From: Chitinophagaceae bacterium
GTDB taxonomy: Bacteria; Bacteroidota; Bacteroidia; Chitinophagales; UBA10324
Direction: 5' to 3'
DNA: 64,000 nt
Assembly (NCBI GenBank): GCA_947469485.1
Contig: CANIPU010000001.1
Coordinates: 267,559-331,558, forward strand
Both the position numbers and the translations under genes were made by a program. The notes below the pieces were generated by a model. The model was not told the DNA's origin. It saw only the letters and a list, made by a program, of their open reading frames with translations, and searched no databases. Below are positions 57,411 to 64,000 of this stretch, piece after piece; position 1 is the stretch's first letter, and each line of letters opens with the position of its first letter.

Positions 57411-57845
57411 TTATTTAATCCCTAACAGCTCTACTTCAAAAATCAAGGTGCTGTTCGGACCAATGCGAGAGCCTGCTTGTTGTTCGCCATAAGCAAGGTT
57501 TGGTGGAAGAAATAACTTCCATTTACTTCCAACCGGCATCAATTGCAAAGCTTCTGTCCATCCACTGATTACTCTGTTTAATGGAAAACTTGCGGACTGC
57601 CCTCGTTGAACAGAACTGTCGAATACTGTTCCATTAATCAATGAACCATGATAATGACAAGTTACAGTATCAGTTGCTCTTGGTTTTTGACCATCTCCAG
57701 CAACCATTATTTCATACTGCAAGCCGCTTTCCAAGGTTACAACTCCAGGCCTTAATTTATTCTTTTCTAAAAACTCAATTCCTTCTTTCAGATTCTTTTC
57801 TGCTTTATCTGATTTGATTTGAAATAATTTGTCTGCAATTCCCAT
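57411..57845 (-). CDS. FKBP-type peptidyl-prolyl cis-trans isomerase
   Basis: Cytoplasmic proline isomerase, 144 residues, no signal peptide. A short helical N-terminus (about 1-35) precedes the FKBP domain: VTLESGLQYEIMVAGDGQ, DTVTCHYHGSLINGTVFDSS, QRGQSASFPLNRVISGWTEAL, LMPVGSKWKLFLPPNLAYG and FEVELLGIK. These cover the usual active-site aromatic residues. Length and N-terminal helix resemble the FklB subgroup without the long dimer arm. Promoter boxes precede it. Confidence 0.93.
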   Translation of the reverse strand: MGIADKLFQIKSDKAEKNLKEGIEFLEKNKLRPGVVTLESGLQYEIMVAGDGQKPRATDTVTCHYHGSLINGTVFDSSVQRGQSASFPLNRVISGWTEALQLMPVGSKWKLFLPPNLAYGEQQAGSRIGPNSTLIFEVELLGIK

Positions 57846-57886
57846 TTTTTCTAAATTTTAAAAGATTTTTTTATTTTTCTCAGATG

Positions 57887-57916
57887 CAAACTTACTGAAC
57901 TAACTTCTTTATCAAT
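57887..57916 (-). promoter_or_regulatory. Probable promoter of the FKBP gene
   Basis: Minus-strand TAAGTTTG (plus 57887-57894) followed by CATCTG matches the -7 consensus, with ATTG 18 bp upstream as a -33 candidate. The ATG is 41 bp downstream. Confidence 0.5.
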
Positions 57917-57941
57917 AAAAAATCAAAGCACAGTTATTAAT

Positions 57942-57949
57942 TATCTTTG
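57942..57949 (+). promoter_or_regulatory. Probable -7 promoter element of moaA
   Basis: TATCTTTG followed by GGGCG fits TAnnTTTG. It lies 65 bp before the moaA ATG, leaving a leader of about 57 nt without an obvious riboswitch fold. Confidence 0.45.
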
Positions 57950-58013
57950 GGGCGTATGGTTTATTGAATACTGATTTCAGATTTTCAGGAAAACCTAAAT
58001 ACATAAATTATAA

Positions 58014-58994
58014 ATGCTAAAAGACTCTTTCGGCCGAATACATGATTACCTGAGAATTTCGTTGACTGATAAATGCAATCTTCGTTGTGTTTATTGTCAT
58101 CCTGCAAATTCACTGGATGGTCATCATGATTATATGAAAAATATGTCGGCTGCAGAGATTGAAAAAATCGTTTCAATTTTTGTGGAAGAAGGAGTAAATA
58201 AGATTCGCCTGACAGGCGGAGAACCTTTAATAAGAAAAGATGCGAAAGAAATTATTGAGCGATTGTCAAAATTCCCAGTAAAGCTCACAATCACTACCAA
58301 CGGAGTATTTATTAATGAATTTATTGCCACATTCAAACAAGCGAAATTAAAATCGGTGAATGTTAGTCTGGACTCTTTGAACAAGGAGAAAAACTTTTCC
58401 CTGAACAAACGCGATGAATTCGATAGAGTAAAAAACAACATTGATTTATTACTGAAAAATGATTTTCATGTAAAAGTGAATGTGGTTGTGATGAATGGAA
58501 TAAACTCTAATGAGGTAATCGATTTTATTGATTGGACAAAAGAATTTCCATTGCACATACGCTTCATTGAGTTCATGCCGTTTCCCGGAAATAAATGGGA
58601 TCATGAAAAAGTTTTTACTCATCAACAAATTCTGAAAATTGCTTCGGAAAAATATGTTGTTGAAAAATTATCAGATGACGAGCATGATACTTCTAAAAAG
58701 TATTTCGTGCCAAATCACAAAGGGACTTTTGCAGTAATCAGTACCATGAGTGAGCCCTTTTGCAGCGGATGCAATCGACTGCGAATTACAACAGATGGCA
58801 AAATGCGCAGCTGCTTATTCTCAAAAACTGAAACTGATTTACTCTCAGCCCTTCGTGCAGGAAATGACATCACACCATTAATTCGCGAAAATCTATACGG
58901 CAAACATTATATGCTCGGTGGAAACAATGATGAACAATGGGGTGAGAAAGAAACTGCTTCTAACAGAAGAAGCATGCTTGGAATAGGTGGTTAA
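58014..58994 (+). CDS. moaA: GTP 3',8-cyclase (molybdenum cofactor synthesis)
   Basis: Radical-SAM enzyme that starts molybdopterin synthesis from GTP. The 326-residue protein has the N-terminal 4Fe-4S site LTDKCNLRCVYC (Cys21, Cys25, Cys28), the SAM-region GGEPL (RLTGGEPLIRKD), and the second cluster site CSGCNRLRITTDGKMRSC near the C-terminus. It ends in the Gly-Gly tail (SMLGIGG) that is essential in MoaA. moeA follows 24 bp downstream. moaC, moaD and moaE are absent here. Confidence 0.96.
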   Translation: MLKDSFGRIHDYLRISLTDKCNLRCVYCHPANSLDGHHDYMKNMSAAEIEKIVSIFVEEGVNKIRLTGGEPLIRKDAKEIIERLSKFPVKLTITTNGVFINEFIATFKQAKLKSVNVSLDSLNKEKNFSLNKRDEFDRVKNNIDLLLKNDFHVKVNVVVMNGINSNEVIDFIDWTKEFPLHIRFIEFMPFPGNKWDHEKVFTHQQILKIASEKYVVEKLSDDEHDTSKKYFVPNHKGTFAVISTMSEPFCSGCNRLRITTDGKMRSCLFSKTETDLLSALRAGNDITPLIRENLYGKHYMLGGNNDEQWGEKETASNRRSMLGIGG

Positions 58995-59018
58995 TTAATT
59001 TGTTATTTTCATAATCTG

Positions 59019-60203
59019 ATGATCACAGTGGTAGAAGCAAGGAACGCAGTAATCAATAGCGTTAAACAAGGCAAAAAAGAATTTTTATCTCTGCAAAAAT
59101 CATCAGGATACATTTTATCTGATGATATAACTTCTCCGATTGATTCACCTCCATTTGACAATTCAGCTATGGATGGCTTTGCTTTTCGTTATGATGATTT
59201 TTTGAATCCGTGTGATATAAAAATTATAGGGGAATCAGCAGCCGGAAAAAGTTTTTCAAAAAAAATAAAAGATGGAGAAGCCGTTCGGATTTTTACAGGA
59301 GCTGAAATTCCTGCAGGAGCTGATACAGTAGTAATGCAGGAAAAAACTTCTGTCTCAAATGATAAATTAATTATTCAGGATGATAAGATTTTTCAAGGAG
59401 CGAACATCCGTTACAAAGGTTCACAGATAAAAAAAAAGGCACTTGCCTTAAAAAAGAATAGCCGATTGAATCCTGGTTCAATTGGATTTCTGGCTTCAAT
59501 CGGAATTTCAAAGGTCAAAGTAATTTCAAAACCTAAAGTTGCAATCATTGTAACAGGAAATGAATTACAGAAACCAGGTACCAAACTAAAAACCGGAAAT
59601 ATTTATGAATCAAATTCAGTTGCATTGCAAACAGCTTTGCACTCAGTAGGAATTAATTTCATAAAAAAATTTATTGTTGAGGATAATAAAAAATCCATCC
59701 GCGCAACTTTCAAAAATGCGATGAAGCAATGCGATTTTATTTTATTCACTGGCGGAATTTCAGTTGGTGATTATGATTTTGTCGGCAAAGTTATGGAGGA
59801 AGAAAAAGTAAAAACCATTTTTTATACGGTGAAACAAAAACCCGGCAAGCCATTGTTCTTCGGAACAAAAAACAAAAATTACATTTTTGGTTTACCTGGT
59901 AATCCTGCTTCAGTTCTTACTTGTTTTTACGAATATGTAATTCCTGCTATCCAGAAATTTCAAGGATATGAAAATCCCTTGCTGAAATCAATTTCAGTTT
60001 CATTAACAAAAACCATTAATAAAAAAACTGGCTTAACACATTTCATGAAAGCCGTAACAGATTATAAAACCGCAACACCATTAGAAGGACAAGAATCTTT
60101 CATCATGAAATCATTTTCCGAATCCAATTGCTTCATTGTTGTTCCGGAAGAAGTGGAAAGAATAAATGAAGGTGATTCAGTTGAAATACATTTATTGCCA
60201 TAA
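59019..60203 (+). CDS. moeA: Molybdopterin molybdenumtransferase
   Basis: Inserts molybdenum into adenylylated molybdopterin. The 394-residue protein has DSPPFDNSAMDGFAF near 45-59, FTGAEIPAGADTVVMQE, the MoeA core VTGNELQKPGTKL and FTGGISVGDYDFVGK, and KPGKPLFFGTKNKNYIFGLPGNPAS. The C-terminal domain IV ends at EGDSVEIHLLP. Co-transcribed with moaA and probably with the small membrane-protein gene 12 bp downstream. Confidence 0.95.
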   Translation: MITVVEARNAVINSVKQGKKEFLSLQKSSGYILSDDITSPIDSPPFDNSAMDGFAFRYDDFLNPCDIKIIGESAAGKSFSKKIKDGEAVRIFTGAEIPAGADTVVMQEKTSVSNDKLIIQDDKIFQGANIRYKGSQIKKKALALKKNSRLNPGSIGFLASIGISKVKVISKPKVAIIVTGNELQKPGTKLKTGNIYESNSVALQTALHSVGINFIKKFIVEDNKKSIRATFKNAMKQCDFILFTGGISVGDYDFVGKVMEEEKVKTIFYTVKQKPGKPLFFGTKNKNYIFGLPGNPASVLTCFYEYVIPAIQKFQGYENPLLKSISVSLTKTINKKTGLTHFMKAVTDYKTATPLEGQESFIMKSFSESNCFIVVPEEVERINEGDSVEIHLLP

Positions 60204-60215
60204 AATTCATCACTG

Positions 60216-60710
60216 ATGAAGGAAGAAATTCTTAAAAAACAAATTCGAAACTGGTTGTTATTTTTCATTGTCGGAATTGCATTTAGTGGCATAACAGCAT
60301 TTCCGATTGAAACAGAATTAGCTTGGCTGAACTCTAATAAAAATTTATTTCCTGATTCCATTTCTGAATGGATACAAAAAGTTTATTCTGCTATTCATCA
60401 AACAAATTCTTCATTTCCGTTTATTGCCTACGGAACTGATTGGTTAGCATTCGCACACATCATCATTGCTGTTTTATTTATCGGTCCATTGCTCGACCCG
60501 ATAAAAAATAAATGGATAATTGAATGGGGAATGATATGTTGTTTACTCGTTATCCCTCTCGCTTTCATTGCCGGTCCTGTTCGTGACATTCCTTTCTTCC
60601 ATCAGCTGATTGATTGTTCATTCGGGGTGATAGGAATAATTCCATTGGCTATTGTTCGAAATAAAATCTTGCTTTTTGAAAAAATGAAGACAGGAAGTAT
60701 AAAGTTTTAA
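60216..60710 (+). CDS. Small membrane protein, unknown function, in the moaA-moeA operon
   Basis: A 164-residue protein with four likely membrane segments (about 13-31, 78-94, 105-121, 134-148) and an extracytoplasmic loop of about 45 residues after the first (ETELAWLNSNKNLFPDSISEW). No family recognised. Because it starts 12 bp after moeA, a link with molybdoenzyme biology is possible but unproved. It converges with mnmE, with 7 bp between the stops. Confidence 0.72.
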   Translation: MKEEILKKQIRNWLLFFIVGIAFSGITAFPIETELAWLNSNKNLFPDSISEWIQKVYSAIHQTNSSFPFIAYGTDWLAFAHIIIAVLFIGPLLDPIKNKWIIEWGMICCLLVIPLAFIAGPVRDIPFFHQLIDCSFGVIGIIPLAIVRNKILLFEKMKTGSIKF

Positions 60711-60717
60711 CCTTCAC

Positions 60718-62085
60718 TTATTTTCCGATACAGAACCGCGAGAAAATATTGTCGAGCAAATCTTCGTTGGTAACTTCTCCAGTAATTTCACCTAAGTAAT
60801 CGAGAGCACGACGAATATCAAGAGCATACATTTCACCGCTTGCATTACTATTTAAGCCTTTAACTACATCATCAATGGCATTCAAGGTTTTCATTAATGC
60901 ATCATAATGCCTGATATTTGAAACAACCGGATCGCCACTATGGATTTTTGTATTAAAAACCGAATCAAATAATTTTTCTTTTAGTTCAACAATGTTTTTT
61001 GATTCTTTTGCTGAAATGAATATTAAATTATTTAACTGCTGAAATTTTTTCTTCTCCAATTCAATATTCATTAAATCAGATTTATTGGCGGCAAGAATCA
61101 CTGGAATATCTTTTAGATTTAGTGATGCAACATCATTTAGCACCTCCACTTCATCCATTCGAGCAGCATCAAATAAATAAATAACTACTGCAGCAAGTTG
61201 TAGTTTTTCATGGGTTCGTTCCACTCCCATTTTTTCAATTATATCGCTTGTGTCCCTTAAACCGGCAGTATCAGCCAATCGAAAAATCACTCCGTGAATA
61301 TTAAGCGTTTCTTCAATGGTATCGCGGGTAGTACCAGGAATTTCGCTTACAATAGCTCGTTCTTCATTTAACAAAACATTTAACAATGTTGATTTACCTG
61401 CGTTAGGTCTTCCAGCAATAACTGTATTCACACCTATTTTCAAAACATTTCCCAAGCGAAATGATTCTGCTAAACCAGCTACTGCACTATGCAATTTTCG
61501 CAACAAATCATTTAATTGATTTCTGTTTGCGAATTCCACATCTTCCTCAGCAAAATCCAATTCCAATTCAATGAGAGAAGCAAAGTTTATCAATTCCTTA
61601 CGCAACTCTTTTATATGACTGGAAAACCCTCCACGCATTTGCTGAATAGCTAACTGATGTGATGATTCAGAATCAGCAGCAATTAAATCTGCCACAGCCT
61701 CAGCACTGGCTAAATCAAGTTTGCCATTAAGAAATGCACGCAAAGTAAATTCTCCGGGTTTGGCCATTTTCGCGCCATGACTCAAAAGCAATTGCAAAAT
61801 TTGCTGCTGTATGTATGCTGAACCGTGACACGAAATTTCTACTATATCTTCACCTGTGTAACTATTTGGTGACCGAAACAACCCAACAACAACTTCATCA
61901 ACTTTAACATCTCCATTCATTATGTTGCCAAAATGAAGAGTATGAGATGTTTGTTCTTTTAAATTTTTTCCTTTGAACAAAGTACTTACCAAATCAATAC
62001 ATTCATTTCCTGAAACACGAACAATTGCAATTGCGCCAACTCCGGGCGGCGAACTTATCGCAGCTATAATTTCTTTTGATTGCAT
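60718..62085 (-). CDS. mnmE: tRNA modification GTPase MnmE
   Basis: With MnmG it makes the cmnm5 group on wobble U34 of tRNAs. The 455-residue protein has the folate-binding N-terminal domain (AAISSPPGVGAIAIVRVSG, YTGEDIVEISCHGS), the GTPase G1 motif GRPNAGKST near 215, the G2 TTRDT, G3 DTAGLRD, G4 NKSD, and the C-terminal FCIGK tail with the cysteine needed for modification. Monocistronic with its own -7 box. Confidence 0.96.
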   Translation of the reverse strand: MQSKEIIAAISSPPGVGAIAIVRVSGNECIDLVSTLFKGKNLKEQTSHTLHFGNIMNGDVKVDEVVVGLFRSPNSYTGEDIVEISCHGSAYIQQQILQLLLSHGAKMAKPGEFTLRAFLNGKLDLASAEAVADLIAADSESSHQLAIQQMRGGFSSHIKELRKELINFASLIELELDFAEEDVEFANRNQLNDLLRKLHSAVAGLAESFRLGNVLKIGVNTVIAGRPNAGKSTLLNVLLNEERAIVSEIPGTTRDTIEETLNIHGVIFRLADTAGLRDTSDIIEKMGVERTHEKLQLAAVVIYLFDAARMDEVEVLNDVASLNLKDIPVILAANKSDLMNIELEKKKFQQLNNLIFISAKESKNIVELKEKLFDSVFNTKIHSGDPVVSNIRHYDALMKTLNAIDDVVKGLNSNASGEMYALDIRRALDYLGEITGEVTNEDLLDNIFSRFCIGK

Positions 62086-62095
62086 AATGTAATTG

Positions 62096-62103
62096 CAAAA
62101 GTA
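62096..62103 (-). promoter_or_regulatory. Probable -7 promoter element of mnmE
   Basis: Minus-strand TACTTTTG followed by CAATTAC matches TAnnTTTG, 10 bp before the ATG, implying a very short leader. Confidence 0.42.
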
Positions 62104-62147
62104 ACTTTGAAATAATTTAATACTTGAATTTACTACAAGTGGTTAAA

Positions 62148-63353
62148 TCACTTTTCAGGCATTGCTTCACTATCTTTTATATTCAGTACCTGACTTGCAA
62201 AAAACCATGCTACCAACATAATAACTGCACCAATTATGTATGGCAAACTGAAATGAAAATCATAAACCAATCCTCCAAACAAAGGCCCGAGTACTCTTGC
62301 TAAAGATGCAAAAGACATATTTAATCCAAGTATCTGCCCTTGCTCATTTCGCGGAGCATTTTTAGAAATCATGGTTGTTATTGTAGGTGTAATACATCCG
62401 TTTCCTAATGACATCAATATAATAATGATAGCCATTGTTGGAATAAACAAATTAGTCGGTGCCAATGGAAAAATCCCTAATGCCGCAACCATCATCCAGA
62501 TACCAGCAATTAATAGTTTCCGTTCACCATAATTTTTATTAAGCCAACCAATCATTCCAGCCTGCACAATCGCTGATGCAATTCCAATAAACATAAATAC
62601 ATAGCCTATATATTCATCAGTTAATTGATAATGTTGTTTCCATAAAAGTGGCGCAGTTATTTGCATGGCACTGAACGCAGTGATGTATAAAAAATTTGTG
62701 AAGAATAAATCTCTGATAATAATTTTTTTGAATGCCGCCCTGAGATTTCTGAACGGATGAATGGTAAATGCTGCTTCAGGATTTTTTTGCTTGATGGTTT
62801 CAGGTAATAGAAACCATGCCATAACTAAATTGACCATACATAATCCCATTGCTAGTAACCCTACATATTCAATTCCGAAATGGGTTTTAACAAATCCGCC
62901 AACAGGCGGGCCAAAAATGAATCCAAGACCAAATGCTGCACCTATTAACCCCATCATTTTTACTCTGTTTTCAGGAGTAGAAATATCTGCTACCGCTGCC
63001 TGAACTGTAGAAATATTTGCTGAACCAATTCCTGCAATGAGCCGGGCAATAAATAATAATATAAGTGTAGTTGAAAATGCAAACATCAGATAAGAACTCG
63101 CAGTAATACAAATACTGATTAAAATTATTGGTCGTCTTCCGAATCTGTCACTCACTGTTCCCCAAATAGGGGCAAACAAAAAGTTCATCAGCGAATAAAT
63201 TGCTGCAATCATACCTACATCTAATGAAGTAGCTCCAAGCTCCTTAGTATAATTTGGAAGAATTGGAATGATTATTCCAAAACCAAGCAGGTCAATAAAT
63301 ATGGTAATAAAGAGAACAAGTAGTGGAGATCGTTTCAAAATGGGGATAAACAA
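62148..63353 (-). CDS. MFS transporter, TetA/TCR-like efflux group
   Basis: A 401-residue inner-membrane antiporter with 12 helices. Motif A between helices 2 and 3 is WGTVSDRFGRRPI; the helix 1 segment FITIFIDLLGFGIIIPILP and the helix 5 region GAAFGLGFIFGPPVGGFV (motif C, GxxxGPxxGG) belong to proton-driven drug antiporters of the TetA class. It diverges from the phosphatase gene at 63449. Substrate unknown; presence does not prove resistance. Confidence 0.9.
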   Translation of the reverse strand: MFIPILKRSPLLVLFITIFIDLLGFGIIIPILPNYTKELGATSLDVGMIAAIYSLMNFLFAPIWGTVSDRFGRRPIILISICITASSYLMFAFSTTLILLFIARLIAGIGSANISTVQAAVADISTPENRVKMMGLIGAAFGLGFIFGPPVGGFVKTHFGIEYVGLLAMGLCMVNLVMAWFLLPETIKQKNPEAAFTIHPFRNLRAAFKKIIIRDLFFTNFLYITAFSAMQITAPLLWKQHYQLTDEYIGYVFMFIGIASAIVQAGMIGWLNKNYGERKLLIAGIWMMVAALGIFPLAPTNLFIPTMAIIIILMSLGNGCITPTITTMISKNAPRNEQGQILGLNMSFASLARVLGPLFGGLVYDFHFSLPYIIGAVIMLVAWFFASQVLNIKDSEAMPEK

Positions 63354-63448
63354 ATATTCTACTAAAAAATCAATAAAGAAATATTGAAGTGAACAAACAT
63401 GTGTCAGTTGTATTATGCTGAAATTATTTTGCGTCTAAATTTATCACC

Positions 63449-63913
63449 ATGAAAATATTGTTCGTGTGTTTAGGAAATATTTGCCGGAGCCCAATGGCTG
63501 AATATATTTTGAAAAAAAAATGCCGGGAGTTAAATCTTGATTGGGAAATTGCTTCTGCGGGAACTGAAAATTATCATGTTGGCAAAGGAGCTGATGATAG
63601 AGGAATACGAACTGCAATGAAATTTGGCACCGATATGAAAGCACATCGCGCCAAACAACTGACATCAAAAGATTTTGACTACTATGATGTAATTTATTCA
63701 ATGGCCACAGATGTAACACATGAAATGTCTCATATTGCCTCCAGTGAATCAAGCATGAAAAAAGTAAAATTATTTATGGACGAATTATTTCCAGGTCAAC
63801 ACCATTCCGTTCCGGATCCATGGTATGGAAATGAAAAAGATTTTATTCCTGTTTATGAATTAGTGGAAAAAGTATGCGAAGTGATTATAACTAAAAAAGC
63901 GATGGAAATTTGA
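63449..63913 (+). CDS. Low-molecular-weight protein tyrosine phosphatase
   Basis: A 154-residue cytoplasmic phosphatase. The P-loop CLGNICRSP occupies residues 7-15 (nucleophile Cys7, Arg13), and the general-acid loop is VPDPWYG with Asp123. These are the defining features of the family. It is monocistronic, ending at a clear terminator. In other bacteria such enzymes act on polysaccharide tyrosine kinases or protein arginine phosphate; the target here is not known, and the polysaccharide locus is more than 50 kb away in this window. Confidence 0.94.
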   Translation: MKILFVCLGNICRSPMAEYILKKKCRELNLDWEIASAGTENYHVGKGADDRGIRTAMKFGTDMKAHRAKQLTSKDFDYYDVIYSMATDVTHEMSHIASSESSMKKVKLFMDELFPGQHHSVPDPWYGNEKDFIPVYELVEKVCEVIITKKAMEI

Positions 63914-63929
63914 GGTTTGCCCAAATAAA

Positions 63930-63961
63930 AAAAGCCGTGTCTAATTCTAAACACGGCTTTT
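63930..63961 (+). terminator. Rho-independent terminator
   Basis: AAAAGCCGTGT and ACACGGCTTTT form a perfect 11-bp stem with a loop of about 10 nt, 17 bp after the phosphatase gene. Confidence 0.85.
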
Positions 63962-64000
63962 AAATTATAGACTTTCTCTTCTATTTTAAATCCAGGAATC

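Noticed and set aside
62148..63353. Tetracycline resistance determinant
   Set aside because: The protein shares the TCR-type MFS layout, but sequence alone does not show tetracycline specificity and no tetR-type partner adjoins it.

Overview
This window comes from a low-G+C member of the Bacteroidota. Four things show this. Many secreted proteins end in type IX secretion (T9SS) sorting domains. The gliding lipoprotein gene gldH is present. The SprB, PKD and cytochrome/copper-monooxygenase proteins are typical of the phylum. Many genes are preceded by TAnnTTTG promoter elements instead of sigma70 boxes. I cannot place it below phylum with confidence; it looks like a free-living Chitinophagales- or Flavobacteriales-type genome. 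I see no rRNA, tRNA, CRISPR array, insertion sequence or prophage.

Region 1 (1-13143, all minus strand) is an exopolysaccharide/capsule locus. Transcription runs from a DegT aminotransferase through Ugd, a methyltransferase, UDP-xylose synthase, a TviB/WbpO-type dehydrogenase, RfbB, a WbpP-type epimerase, a Wza-type exporter, a Wzz-type chain-length protein, a CpsB/YwqE-type phosphatase, RfbC and a truncated RfbD. It supplies UDP-GlcA, UDP-xylose, probably UDP-GalNAcA, and dTDP-rhamnose. Glycosyltransferases, flippase and polymerase must lie beyond the left edge or elsewhere. The phosphatase reading frame is broken at a run of ten A.

Region 2 (13234-21692) is a tripartite ABC efflux operon: TetR, TolC, HlyD lipoprotein, two ATPases, a transglutaminase-like lipoprotein and two ABC-2 permeases. 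A palindromic operator abuts tetR. The two ATPases match the two halves of the fused YbhF protein. Region 3 (21751-32043) holds an amino-acid permease, then holB, a PSP1/RicT-type gene and gldH, a small cytochrome, a T9SS protein, and a rightward cluster with an LtaS-type phosphoglycerol transferase and a BstA/YfiT-type protein. Region 4 (32040-41850) is metabolic and mixed: a GT-C-like membrane protein, orphan hutU, a T9SS hydrolase, a beta-CASP nuclease, icd, and a HEAT-repeat protein.

Region 5 (41851-57335) is rich in secreted proteins: two paralogous fusions of cytochrome c, copper monooxygenase and T9SS domain, then three large T9SS proteins with PKD, dockerin-like, SprB, sortilin/BNR and LamG modules. 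Region 6 (57354-64000) contains an FKBP isomerase, moaA-moeA, mnmE, an MFS transporter and a low-molecular-weight phosphatase.

The least explained structure is at 41861-42217, the only long non-coding stretch. About 17 degenerate units there keep an exact 21-bp phase directly upstream of an unrecognised gene. A second frameshift, at about 48000 in a YkgJ-type cysteine-cluster gene, also involves one base of a homopolymer. Together with the A10 break it suggests either sequencing indels or slippage.
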